A DNA stretch of 64,000 nt from Elgaria multicarinata webbii (GCF_023053635.1 NC_086175.1:122648740-122712739); one strand, 5' to 3'. Shown: positions 44,873-55,484, numbered from the stretch's first letter. Translations and numbers: made by a program. Notes: generated by a model from the letters alone, not told the origin.

Positions 44873-44985
44873 GCCAGCCTCCTCCAATGTGGGACCTTCC
44901 AGATGTGCTGGACTACAACTCCCAACATCAGTGGGGAAGCTGGTCAGTTGTAGTAGTACAACATATCTGGAGGGCACCAGATGGA
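44873..44985. mobile_element. Foldback MITE, partly decayed
   Basis: agcctcctccaatgtgggac, ttccagatgtgctggactac and aactcccaacatc followed by cagttgtagtagtacaacat. Same family as 13,612-13,738. Confidence 0.55.
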
Positions 44986-45773
44986 GTGAGGTTGATCTTG
45001 GTTAAAATATTCCGCCTTGCATACAGCAAAGCAGCCCGTATTCTCCATGACAATTTAAGATTGGCTTTGAACCAACACCTCCCCACACCCGTTGTATTAT
45101 GTCTCTCATGGGCATCATGGCCCAGGATGGTGAGAGGTTTGGAAACCCAATTAGCCCCATCTATCTTCTCCAAATAATTCCCGCATTCCATGTGGGGCCG
45201 GTGAAGAAGTCAAAAGTGTTTACCGATTCAGAGGCAGGGTATGAAGCTAATCGTAAGACGTAAGAGAAAACCCTACTTTAAATACATAAAATAAATAAAT
45301 AAATAAAGCATCCCCTGCCCCACATCAGCCTATGTGGCCCTTCACAGACATGCGTCCAAAAATGTGGTTAAACCTTAATAACAAAAGGAAGGGAAATATT
45401 TTAAAACCTTGACATTCCCTTGCTAATGGGTGTTGCATAAGAACTACAAAAGAGGATTAAGCAGTCTCCAGATTAGCTAGCTCAAGACGTAATTACGGGA
45501 TTTGAAATTAGTTTAATTTTCCTTTTTTGCTCGCTGTTTGATGCGGTAAAGAAATCCAAGTGGCTGAAATTAAAGAGGGGATTGCCACGGGATAGCTTCT
45601 CATCCCGTTTGGGCGTAAAGGCAGTTGGGGCGCGTCATTGCCCCAGTGGCAAATCACCACGGCTAAGTAATCGTTGACGAGCTTAGCCAGTGGCAGTTTG
45701 CAGTCCTAAACAAAAGCCCAGGGGAATGTAGCCCAGACAACATGAAATGGATGCACAACTGGGGTGGAGCGAG
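44986..45773. other. Unassigned; AT-rich unique-looking part at 45,400-45,720
   Basis: An (AAAT)n run lies at 45,283-45,305. The stretch from about 45,400 (tgctaatgggtgttgcataa, agacgtaattacgggatttg, ggctaagtaatcgttgacga) matches nothing else in the window and could be conserved non-coding sequence. There is no coding signal. Confidence 0.3.
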
Positions 45774-46056
45774 TAGGGTGACCGTATGGAAAGGAGGACC
45801 GGGCTGCTGTATCTTTAACAGTTGCATAGAAAAGGGAATTTCAGCAGGTGCCATTTGTAGGCACGCACCGCCTGGTGAAATTCTCTCTTCATCACAACAG
45901 TTAAAGCTGCAGGAGACCTGCCCTCTTTTGTATCTGGTCACGCTAGTATAGCTCCTGCCTCTTTAACTGTTGTGATGAAGAGGGAATTCCACAAGGTGCA
46001 GCCTGCATACAAATGACACCTGCTGAAATTCCCTTTTCTATTCAACCGTTAAAGAT

Positions 46057-46087
<31 letters not shown>

Positions 46088-47119
46088 TTACATTTCTATA
46101 CTGCCCAATAGCCGGAGCTCTCTGGGCAGTTCACAAAAACTAAAAACATTCAAAGTATAAAACAACAGTATAAAAACCATAACATAAAATACAATATAAA
46201 AGCTCAACCAGATAAAAACAGCAGCAATGCAAAATTACAAATTTAAAACACCAAGTTAACATTTTTTATAGATTGTTAAAATGCTGGGAGAATAAAAAGG
46301 TCTTCACCTGGCGTCTAAAAGCATATAATGTAGGTGCCAAGCGAACCTCCTTAGGGAGCTTGTTCCACAGCTGGGGTGCCACAGCAGAGAAGGCTCTCCT
46401 CCTGGTAGCCACCTTCCTCACTTCCTTTGGCAGGAGCTCGCAGAGAAGGACCCCTGAAGATGACCTTAGGGTCCGGGCAGGTACATACGAGAGGAGGCGT
46501 TCCTTCAGATAGCCTGGTCCCAAGCCATTTAGGGCTTTAAATGTTAATACTAGCACTTTGAATCGGGCCTGGACCTGGACTGGCAGCCAATGAAGCTGGA
46601 AAAGGACTGGCATGATGTGGTCTCGTCGGCCAGTCCTGTTAGTTACCGTGCTGCCCTGTTTTGTACCAGTTGAAGTTTCCAGACCGTTTTCAATGGCAGC
46701 CCCACATATAACGCATTGCAGTAATCCAAACGAGAGGTTATCAGAGCATGGATAACTGTAGCTAGGCTATCTCTGTCCAGATAAGGGCGCAGTTGGTATA
46801 TTAGCCTAAGTTGGTATATCAGCCAAAGGTGGTATATCAGCCAAAGGTGCTCTTTGCCACTGAGCTGTGCCTCAAGTGACAGTTCTGGATCCAAGAGCAC
46901 CCCCAAACTACGGACCCAATCCTTTAGGGAGAGTGCAACCCCGTCCAGGACAGGGCAAACATCACCTCACCGGACAGATGAACCACCCGCTAACAGTACC
47001 TCCGTCTTGTCTGGATTGAGTCTCAGTTTATTAGCCCTCATCCAGTCCATTACCATGCCCAGGCACTGATTTAGAAAGGAGCACAGGAATCCTGTCCTCC
47101 TTTCCATATGGTCACCCTA
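45774..47119. mobile_element. Palindromic hAT MITE split by an L2 LINE
   Basis: The left part is 45,774-46,056 (tagggtgaccgtatggaaag ... accgttaaagat) and the right part 47,083-47,119 (acaggaatcctgtcctcctt ... catatggtcacccta). Together they are 320 bp against 319 bp for the whole copies at 52,557 and 61,698. No target duplication is readable at the outer ends. Confidence 0.88.
46057..47082 (-). mobile_element. L2 LINE 3' region inserted in a MITE
   Basis: Minus-strand coding, 5' to 3': MDWMRANKLRLNPDKTEVLL, GVLLDPELSLEAQLS, RPYLDRDSLATVIHALITS, RLDYCNALYVGLPLKT, LQLVQNRAAR, QLHWLPVQVQARFKVLVLTF, KALNGLGPGYLKERL, RRAFSAVAPQLWNKLPKEVR and FRRQVKTFLFSQHF. That is the reverse-transcriptase C-terminus and its tail domain. 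Reading breaks occur near a short duplicated block at 46,800-46,850 (ttggtatatcagcc repeated). The 3' UTR ends ccggctattgggcagtatag-type text and an (AAAT)n tail at 46,057-46,090. Confidence 0.93.
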
Positions 47120-48536
47120 CTCTGGGTGAACTTTGAAATGGCTGTGTTAAGCAAGTTCCTCTTATTTGACAGACAGGAAAAAGCTAGCTCAACCACAGAA
47201 ATTTCAGGAACTAGTAGTCAGCTAACTTTCCTACTGAGTTAGCAGGCATCCTCTGCATATGCTCAGTTGTTTATGTTTACACGACCAGAACTTGCTAATA
47301 AAACAGCTGGCACACGCAACAAGAGGCAGAAAGGTGCTCCTTGGCAAAGGTGCATCTTTTCTCCGTTGCAACGTTTCCCTTTCTATCAATAAACATTTTG
47401 AAACTTGGAAGGCATCTCTGTAATGTTTGGGCCATGACACACCCACAGTTTAAATAAAATTTGTGCTCTATATTTATAGTTGATTGCATTAGCAACTTTT
47501 AAGTTGTAGTAATATTATTATACCTTTGACTTTTCTTGTTGTTGTACATTGTGTGTCAAGGTATATATACATTCCTCTTTCTTGGTTTGTTCTCACACAA
47601 CTACAGTGGCCAGGGATGTCAGAGAAATCCATCCAGGAGGTGAAGTTTGCTGAGCTGTAATCAGCTTGGCTTACCTTCCTACGAGCTGGTGAGTTTGTGG
47701 ATTTCTGTTGGGCTCTGTGTGTGTGTGTGTGTGTGCCTAAAAAGCAACTTGTGCAAATTTTGGCCTCAATTTGACCAAATTATGTGCATATGAACTGCAA
47801 TTTGTGCACATTGCTTTTTAGGCAAATAATTAAAAAACCCTGAAAAAGTTTCCAGATTTTGGGAAGTATTCCACAGTTCAGTTTGCACATGTAAGCTCAG
47901 CTGGGAGTGCTGTGGAAATCTGGCAAGCCCCCAAAGGGATGTACTTCCCTAAAAGTGGGTAAAGGTGAGGAAGCTGCACTTGAAAAAGTGCGGATGTGAA
48001 AATTTCATGCCAGCAGGAAAAAAACACCAGGAAAAACCACAGATATCTGAATCAGGGGAGAAGTCCAAAAATGAAGGTCTCATTTACACGAGCACTTAAG
48101 GCCCACAGGGGTCAGACTTTTAAAAGAAAGAACCCCAAAGATCTCCCTTCTCTTTAATAATACTTTGTTATTGTGTATCTTTTCCAAGGCCTAGAAAGGA
48201 AGACTTTATAATTTATGCTGTTTTCCAGGAAGTGTCTAATTAGAGGGGCACATATTCTCTGATGCCTCAAGTTACAGTGCTGTTTAATCTATTCTGAAGG
48301 CCTCAGTGTCCTCATCACCACTCTTTCATCAGGCTCCTGACATCATCCAGCCATCAATCAATCAATCAATCTCATCATATAAAATACTAAGGTGATGCAT
48401 GGCAATGCGTGGCATGGAGGTTCTAAGCTATGAGAAGAACTTTGTGTGGCTAAGCAACAGGAGATCTAAACACAGCTGGGGCAGCAGCTAGGAGGGAGCA
48501 GGGGGAGCAGCTGGGAGGGGGGAGCCCAGGGAGGAG
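47120..48536. other. No gene seen; a (GT)n run and one inverted repeat
   Basis: (GT)n lies at 47,716-47,735. A foldback with 25-nt arms lies at 47,735-47,823, possibly inside a TAGGGATG-type MITE bounded near 47,614 and 47,955. The rest is unassigned. Confidence 0.4.
47735..47823. repeat. Inverted repeat, 25-nt arms
   Basis: The left arm gcctaaaaagcaacttgtgc(aaatt) pairs with the right arm (aattt)gtgcacattgctttttaggc. The loop is about 40 nt. Confidence 0.75.
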
Positions 48537-48813
48537 GCTGGGTGCAGGGCCGGTGCTACCATATAGGCCAACAAGGCAATGGCCTAGGGTGCCGACCTCA
48601 GAAGGGCGCCGAGTAAGGCCTGCAACCGGCACGCTGCCGCTGTGCCCCTAGAACCCGGGTCTAGCATTTCCCACCATCCGGTAGGGCCCAAATTAACTAG
48701 GGGAAATGGAGGGGGGGCGAGAGGGAGAGGCACACAGACACATTTGGGAGGACTGGGGCGTAGGAGACAGATTCGTACCGCCATAGAGCCAATCCTCATC
48801 CCTGGCCCCTTGC

Positions 48814-48859
48814 AGGTCCGCTAGGGTGACCATATTTGGGAAACCAAAAAAGAGGACAC

Positions 48860-48894
<35 letters not shown>

Positions 48895-49264
48895 GCAGCT
48901 TTCTGAGTCCTGCAGAAAGTACGTTATTCCCCCGTCACCTTAAAGAACCCGATTGGAGTGGAGGAGGGGAAAGGATTTCATTCTGTACCACCACCACCCA
49001 CTCCAATTGGGGCCTTTTCTATAATGTCCACGAATGACCCACTTTCCCCTTTAAGACCTCAATTGGAGGTCGGGGTGGGGGAACGATGTGCCTCAAGAAA
49101 GCATGTCATTCCCTCCTGCCATGCTAATGGCAGCCTTAAAGGGGAAGGTGTGTCATTCCAGGACATTATTGAAAATTATAGAAAATCCCCCCTGACACCA
49201 TGGAAAGAACAAAAACCAGGACAAATCCGGGGAAATCCTGACAGTTGGTCACCCTAAGGTCCGC
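48814..49264. mobile_element. hAT MITE (TAGGGTGACCATAT) with perfect 8-bp target duplication, nested
   Basis: The element spans 48,822-49,256 (435 bp). AGGTCCGC lies at 48,814-48,821 and 49,257-49,264. The left end is tagggtgaccatatttggga and the right end cagttggtcaccctaa. A (GT)n array of about 15 units lies at 48,863-48,892. Internal blocks (acgttattcccccgtcacct, cgattggagtg, ccctttaagacctcaattgg) recur in both orientations. It sits inside the hAT element 48,545-51,309. Confidence 0.93.
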
Positions 49265-49728
49265 CACCAGTCACTTCACCTCACCTCCCACCGACATGGC
49301 TGTTTCCCCGCCCCTAGACCAACAAGCTGCAGAAGACCCCAGCTACGCTTCACTAAAGCGGGTTCCTTAGTGCTCCCCCCTCCCCCACACCAAGGAAAGA
49401 GTGGTGGTGGTGGCGGCAGCGGCGGCAGCAATAATGCCGCCCTCGGAGAAGCCGAGAGGCTGCCCCAAGCAGCAGCAGCAGTACAGCGCCTCGGTCTGTG
49501 CTTCCCCTCCCCTGTCTCTGTGTGACTGACACACGCAGGAAGGGGCAGACTCGGCTTCCCACGAGGAGTGGGGAAGTGTTCTCTCCTTCCTCCCCAGAGT
49601 TAGGCTGTGGATGATACAGAAAGGAAGGCTCTTTTGGCGCTATGGCGAGTGCTCTCCTAAGCGTGCTTACTTGGAAGTAAGTCCTCGGTGGATCAATGGG
49701 ACTTCTTGGGGAAGGGCATAATCTAAGT

Positions 49729-49832
49729 ATGTTTAGACTGAAAAAAAGCCCTACAATTCCCAGCATGCCTTAGCCAGCCTTACTGGCTGGAGACATGCTG
49801 GGAATTGTAGGACTTTTTTTCGTTCTAAACAT
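49729..49832. repeat. Hairpin with 39-nt arms, 3 mismatches
   Basis: Left arm 49,729-49,767 (atgtttagactgaaaaaaag ... cagcatg) and right arm 49,794-49,832 (catgctgggaattgtaggac ... ctaaacat). The loop of 26 nt contains a small inverted pair, ccagcc...ggctgg. It is probably a tiny MITE, but also a pre-miRNA-like fold if transcribed. Confidence 0.85.
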
Positions 49833-50195
49833 GTGCAGGGTTGCGGCCTCAAACTGCATTCTTTGGACTGGTTGTACGTCCCAGAGAATTTAGGAGGAGT
49901 TTCCCCAGAAAGCATCTAGGCTTTCCCGCTAAACCAAATCCCTGTTTTTTAAAATATAAAACTCATCCACCTCCACTATGCATGCCCATGATATGCTTCA
50001 CGGTTTAAATTTTCAGAGCATTACAGTAATTAGACCCACGTCAATACACAGATGAGTATAAGCCAGGTGAAGATTTTATTCATTTGTTTCAACACACACA
50101 CACACACACTTTCCCGTTCCATCGAAGCCAATAGCCTATTTTCCCAATAGTGTTTATTGACTCGCACCCATGGAAGGGGCATAATCCCATCCTAA

Positions 50196-50576
50196 GTCAG
50201 TACTGACCTTTAAGAAAAAAAATCTACTGAGGTTGTACTTAAGGACTGCAAAAATTTGGAAAAATCATTAATGCATAATGGAAACAAAGATATTGATGCT
50301 GAAGATCTGTGTTTTGAACTTATAGCAATAGCTCAAAGACTTCCAAAGTCTATGCTTCCACAAGAAGCACTTCTCTTCATACTACAACAAAAACTCCTGG
50401 ATAATGTGCCTAATGTTTCCGTTGCTCTAAGGATCCTTCTCCCACTTCCAGTATCAGTGGCAAGTGATGGACGTAGCTTCTCAAAGCTCAAACTTATAAA
50501 AACTTACATACGCTCTACAGTATTGGAAAAGAGACTAGTTAGCTCAGCAACTATATTAATTGTTCTTAAAAATTGA
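50196..50576 (+). pseudogene. hAT transposase C-terminal dimerisation domain (ZMYM1-like), remnant
   Basis: The open frame from about 50,226 to the stop at 50,574-50,576 reads EVVLKDCKNLEKSLMHNGN, KDIDAEDLCFELIAIAQRLP, VPNVSVALRILLPLPVSVAS and DGRSFSKLKLIKTYIRSTVL, then EKRLVSSATILIVLKN. The block (LP)VSVAS.(G/E)RSFSKLKLIKTYIRST...RL is the hAT C-terminal dimerisation signature of the subgroup related to vertebrate ZMYM1-like proteins. Only about 115 residues remain; the DNA-binding and catalytic RNase-H-like parts are absent. It lies in the right half of the hAT element 48,545-51,309, in the expected orientation. Confidence 0.9.
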
Positions 50577-50623
50577 AGTTGGCCAAAAAAAAAATAATAA
50601 TAATTGGGGTGGGGTGCAAGTAG

Positions 50624-51275
50624 CTCACTTTTAGGGATGTGCTCCGCTTCTAATCGGACCGGCGAATTAGAAGCGGAGCGGGGGGCTTCGCCTGCCCTTA
50701 AGGCGGAGGCGAAGAGGATTGGGGGGCCGGCGGAGCGTGGCGAAGAGGATCGAGGTGAAGGCGGATCCTTCGCCTCGATCTGGAGCTCCGCCGGAAAGGT
50801 AAGTGGGGTTTACTGGGCCCTGCCGCTGCCGCTGTCGCCCATGCGGCGACAGCGGCAGGGCCCGGTAATCCCCCCGCCCTCCTCTCCCTTACCTGCCTTC
50901 GTCCGCGGTCCGTTGGAGTCTTCAATTGAGCCCGCGGGGCTTCCTGGTTGAACCGCGGGCTCAATTGAAGACGCCGACAGACCGCGGAAGGAGGCAGATA
51001 AGGCCCCCCCTCCCCCTTGGCCCCTTACCGGGCTCTGCCGCCATCGCCGCACGGGCAGCGATGGCGGCAGGGCCCGGTAAACCTCCCGCCCTCCTCTCCC
51101 GGCCTTACCTGGCGCCACTCCCCTCCACTGCGGAGCTCCGATTCGGAGCCGGAGCTCCGCGGCGAAGAGGAGCGGAGTATGGGCGGAGTGGTGCGGAGCG
51201 GAGCGGGCCGACCCGAAATGTTCGGATCGGCCCGCGGGGCGGAGCAGGGGGTCCGTGCACACCCCTACTCGCTTT
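50624..51275. mobile_element. GC-rich hAT-type foldback MITE, 8-bp target duplication (7/8)
   Basis: The element spans 50,632-51,267 (636 bp). CTCACTTT (50,624-50,631) and CTCGCTTT (51,268-51,275) flank it. The left end is tagggatgtgctccgcttct. The right end, read inward, is TAGGGGTGTGCACGGACCCC. The inside is a series of GC-rich palindromes (gccgctgtcgcccatgcggc, cttcaattgagcccgcgggg, ggagctccgattcggagccg). Several long frames run through it on both strands because stops are rare in GC-rich palindromic DNA; none is a gene. It is nested in the hAT element 48,545-51,309. Confidence 0.88.
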
Positions 51276-51317
51276 TCCTAGGGCACAAATTAGTCTGGCA
51301 CCAGCCCTGGCTGGGTG

Positions 51318-52556
51318 GCTTGCCGATAAGCGAGCAGGCCTCAGGTAAGCCCCGTGGGTTGGAGGGCAAAGAAGCGGGGGAGTGCCTGGGAGAAGGTGAG
51401 TCCAATGGATTCCCAGTTGGCCTTGCACCTGGCTGTTCCAGGCACCTGTGGAAAAATTATGATACTGAGCAATAAAGTAACTAGCACACAGATGATCTGC
51501 ATGAGTCAAACTAGTCATCAATATTAGTTAGAGTTTCAGCCAATATGGTCAGTTGTACTGATACATCCCAGAAACATTTCCTTTGGGGGAGACCTTTTGG
51601 TTGAGTATTGGGTTTTCCCACATCCTTGAATTGTCTGACAAAGACATGCTAAGAGTTGGGAAAGATCTCCACCGACCCCCAGTTAGATTATCTAGTGAAC
51701 TGGAGTTCCTGGAGTTCTTTCTCATGTACTGTATGTCTTTCAAGCCCTGATCCATCATAGAACTTCACATCTCTGCTCCTTGTAACTTGCTATATTCTGG
51801 ATTGTTGTGGGATGGTCTCCAGAAGGTAGATAGTTTTTACTTGCCTCAGTGGACTTTGGGTGATTGGGTCTTATCCAGTATTGTGATTCTTAAAAGAATG
51901 ACCTAAAGCAATCTTGGTTTCTGTTCTCCATGGGGAGTATAGCAATTATAGCTCAGGTTCAGGATATTTATCTGCAAATGAGATCTCATTTCTTGGCTGA
52001 AAGTTTGGAGGACCATCAAAGTGCCAATTCAGACTTGTCTTCTTGTTCTTCTGCTTCTTGCTAGAGTCCGGTGATTGGCAGGCAGCACTTTGTAGGGTCC
52101 CAGGGAGAGCGGGGGAAAGTTTACCATAACATCACTTACACCATCTCCACTCTCTCTCAAACTCTTTTGCAGCTCTGTCTTGACTGACACTGTGAATGGC
52201 AAGTTCTGTGTCCTTCAGTTTTTTTGCGATGGGCAGTAATGATAGCTATTGAACTGTGCTGATGAAATGATGCTTAAGAGGGATGCAGTGGAATGTTTTC
52301 ACTGCATTCCAAGAGAAAGTGGTGTATGTTGCCAGGGGATGGAAGAATGACTGAACCCTAAACTCCAGTATGGCAAACATTCTTATAGGATTAGACCTAA
52401 AATCCTCCATGAATAGATTTATCATCAGAGAGAGTGAAACAAAGAGGGTGGGGGAGAGAATGTATGGGTCCCCAAACTTCTTGGATTGGTGGACATGCCT
52501 GGAATTTTGAGAGTGTGTCATCGGCTCTCTCACAAAATGGCTGCCTTGGGGGCACC
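51318..52556. other. No gene or recognised repeat
   Basis: Unassigned sequence. Frames are under 100 residues and without recognisable motifs. Confidence 0.35.
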
Positions 52557-52875
52557 TAGGGTGACCATATGGAAAGGAGGACAGGGCTCCTGTATCTTTA
52601 ACAGTTGCATAGAAAAGGGAATTTCAGTAGGTGTCATTTGTTTGCGTGCTGCTCCTGGTGAAATTCCCTCTTCATCACAACAGTTAAAGTGCAGGAGCTA
52701 TCCAAGAGTGACCAGATTTAAAAGAGGGCAGGGCACCTACAGCTTTAACTGTTGTGATGAAGAAGGAATTTCACCAGGTTCCCCATATATACAAATGACA
52801 CCTACTGAAATTCCCTTTTCTATGCAACTGTTAAAGATACAGGAGCCCTGTCCTCTTTTCCATATGGTCACCCTA
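52557..52875. mobile_element. Palindromic hAT MITE, complete (319 bp)
   Basis: The ends are tagggtgaccatatggaaag and its inverse ctttccatatggtcacccta (one T longer). The whole element is a near-palindrome about its centre (agagtgaccagatttaaaag). Two module types alternate: a terminal one with gtatctttaacagttgcata and an inner one with agctttaactgttgtgatga. The flanks GGGGCACC and GGGATGGA do not match, so no target duplication is claimed for this copy. Confidence 0.9.
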
Positions 52876-54042
52876 GGGATGGATCCAGGATCTACCTTTT
52901 GTGGGAATAAGGGATGTTCCACAAGAAGGATGGCTCCATTCATGGGAGGTCACTCCACCCAATTTTGGGGGTCCCCCTCTCCCCCCATACCATGGCTCAC
53001 CCATCTAGCAGTGTTTCCTGACTCTCTGTGTAGCATTTACAGGAGGGTTGATGGGGAATGGAGGAGGTCAGTAGGGAAGCCTGCCTCTATCCATGCCTTT
53101 GATCCAGTGTCAATCTAGTTTCTTTTTAACAATATAATGTGGAGGGGGTGGGAGTAGAATAGAAGTAAGAGGTAAATAAATAAATACATTATCCTTTGTT
53201 CACCCACAATTTAAGATTCATCTTTTGAGATTTTTTAAAATGTTTTATGTTTCAATAGCATTAACGTTGCAAGGATGAGAATGGAAGGGGGGAATTCCAT
53301 TTCTAAGGCCCCTTAAGACCCATGTGTGCATATTCAAACACATAATGCATCTGTGTGGAATGGCACCATGGGAATGGCTATCTGTGAGAAGGCAACCATG
53401 CCACCATCTTTCCCAAGCCATTAGCCAGAATCTGAAAATTAATACCACTTGATTACAGTCTTCTAGAAGGCAGTATAGCCCCCCAGGGAGTGCACAAACC
53501 CTCATTAGCTGAGTGCATCTTTCACTGACAATATAATAATGAGCCAACATAGAAGTCAATCAAAAGTGGTTTTTTGTTGGGTTGCTATTGTTATGAGAAA
53601 GCGAAATGATATATATCTGGTTTCCATCCAAGTGTACCGTTTTGTATAAATGGCCCCGTATAAATGAATAATTGTGAGAAGAAGGGACAGATCCTGAAAG
53701 GAACAGATTCCCTGAGAAAGGGGAGGAAGATCTCAGCTCTTCATGAGATAGAGAGAAAACCTAACAGAGTGTTGAAATCCTCTGGGGCGAATAATATCTG
53801 TGAAGTCAAAGAGGTGATTCATTCTAGAGGCATAAACTACAATCGGATGTTCCTCAACAGGTTGTACTGTGTGGTTCTGAACCATTCCTCAGTACAGTCT
53901 GTACTCTGCATGTGGCCTTTGGACCTGCCACTCAGTACAATGGTCTCCACCAGTGCTTGCAAAGTCTCTGTTGGAAATGAAGCGAATAGCTTGCTTCCTT
54001 CCTTCCTTCCTGTTCTTACTTCTTTTGTGCCACTTTCTCCCT
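52876..54042. other. No gene seen
   Basis: A short (AAAT)n lies at 53,173-53,185 and a ccttccttcc patch near 54,000. A 155-residue plus frame (53,664-54,131) has no recognisable motif and runs into the following MITE, so it is taken as chance. Confidence 0.4.
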
Positions 54043-54216
54043 GGCCTAATCTACACCAAGCAGGATATTGCAGTATGAAAGCTGTATATAAAAGGCAGGA
54101 GTCACACTACTGCTTTATAGTGTGTTATTGAAGGGCACTGACAACTGTTGGGGCCCACTGACACATACCATATACCGCTTTCATACTGCTATATCCTGCT
54201 TGGTGTAGATTAGGCC
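54043..54216. mobile_element. Harbinger-like MITE, short form
   Basis: Ends ggcctaatctacaccaagca and tgcttggtgtagattaggcc are perfect inverses over 20 nt. The interior has tataaaaggcaggagtcaca and ttgaagggcactgacaactg. The flanking trinucleotides CCT and CAA differ, so no target duplication is readable. Confidence 0.88.
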
Positions 54217-54261
54217 CAAGTCTCATAGAGATAAACCACTGGTAAAATAAGATCGGCTAAC

Positions 54262-54408
54262 TTAGGCCGTAGCTAGACCTAAGGTTTATCCTAGGATTGT
54301 CCTGGGGTCAAACCTGTTCATTTAAGTGCCACACAGGGCATCCAGCGCTCAGGCAGGGACGAACCCGGGATGATCCTGGGATAAACCTTAGGTCTAGCTA
54401 CGGCCTTA
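54262..54408. mobile_element. Harbinger-like MITE, target duplication TTA
   Basis: The element spans 54,265-54,405 (141 bp). TTA lies at 54,262-54,264 and 54,406-54,408. Ends ggccgtagctagacctaagg and ccttaggtctagctacggcc are perfect 20-nt inverses. The core (gccacacagggcatcc, aggcagggacgaacccggga) matches 24,692-24,834. Confidence 0.92.
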
Positions 54409-55480
54409 GAGAGCAATCTAAGTTATCGGAGGCTGCGGAGAGGTGGGTTGCAAAATACCCCTGCCAATGGCAGCTTTCCTCCCAATCCAAAGAGCAGGTG
54501 CACCGCCACCAATCTGGATATGGATATTAAACTTGTCTGAACGTGATTTATAGACAGAATACAGCCAGCATCTTTTGCATATTTCCCCCTGTTACTCCCA
54601 CAAAGCACCAGTGTTTCCATTCAAGAAAGCAGGTGTCTCAGAGAAGAGAAACCATTATCTGACAAATGATAGGAAGGGAGATGGCAGCTTCTCCAGGCTG
54701 AAATGGGATATATTTTAGCCTGGAGAAGAGAAGAGACAGGCCTCCAAGGGTCCTCAATCTTCCACACTGGGTCCGATTCTAAGCACCTTTTCACCCCCAG
54801 AAAAAGCTCTGCTGGGGGCTGTCCAAGTTGGCACCGCATTCCCCTAAACCCCGTGGTTTTGCTTACCCAGGGAGGTGTCGGATAATCCCCATGGCAAGGA
54901 GGGAGCGTGGGGTTTCTGGTGGTCATGCTGCAGCTGCCCTTGCCCTCTTCTTGGCCTCCAGCGACTGATGTCTGGTCACTATCCACCAGGATCATCCCCT
55001 GAATCAGCCACAGAGCAAGGTCAGGCAGTGGAAGAGCTGAGGTGACCTCACTCCCACCAAAAAAACTCAAGTTAAGTCCCCGACTTTTCCCCATGCAGCT
55101 TTGTGGGAAAGCCCTGTGGTGGCTACGAACCTGCCGCTGCGTCATATAACTGATGCAGTGCAGTTTTGCAGCCACCGTGGGGCTTTGAGTGCGTACAGAC
55201 AGCCCCCTGGGCACCTCGATAAGGACACAACGGTGGCAGTGAAGCAAGAGCACTTGACTGCTGTCCGAGGCACAAATGAGGCACAAGAGGCTTCCACTCA
55301 TGTCTGGTCATGGTCACTTTGAGATCTGCAGCATCTGTGTTCCAGCTGACATCCGACCAGTTTTATAGCCTGCAGGTCTTCGGGGAACCAGGAGACTGAT
55401 TGGGTGCTACATCATAGGAGAGGGCACTTGGGAGCGATCTAGCCGACAGCCATTTCCATGTCACCATCCCATAGTGCAGG
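54409..55480. other. Unassigned; contains a 226-residue open frame of doubtful meaning
   Basis: The minus frame 54,621-55,301 (starts MSGSLLCLICASDSSQ) is the longest non-TE frame besides the receptor exon. It shows no domain, no periodic pattern and no splice context I can defend. The plus strand has an overlapping 73-residue frame. A pseudogene or chance frame cannot be told apart without a search. Confidence 0.3.
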
Positions 55481-55484
55481 GGTC

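Larger units (their letters stand above)
48537..51317 (+). mobile_element. hAT DNA transposon remnant with perfect 8-bp target duplication
   Basis: The element spans 48,545-51,309 (2,765 bp). GCTGGGTG lies at 48,537-48,544 and 51,310-51,317. The left end is cagggccggtgctaccatat. The right end, read inward, is CAGGGCTGGTGCCAGACTAA. It holds the C-terminal remnant of a hAT transposase (50,196-50,576). It also holds two later insertions: a MITE at 48,822-49,256 and a GC-rich MITE at 50,632-51,267. Without those the element is about 1.68 kb, too short for a full hAT transposase, so it is internally deleted. Confidence 0.92.

Noticed and set aside
50632-51267. CpG island / receptor exon 1 / GC-rich gene
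   Set aside because: TAGGG inverted ends and an 8-bp target duplication show a mobile element. None of its frames resembles TM1 of a melatonin receptor.
52557-52875. 8-bp target duplication for this MITE copy
   Set aside because: The flanks GGGGCACC and GGGATGGA do not match. The hAT assignment rests on the sister copy at 61,698.
53664-54131. 155-residue plus frame
   Set aside because: Its last part is the Harbinger-like MITE at 54,043, and the rest has no recognisable domain.
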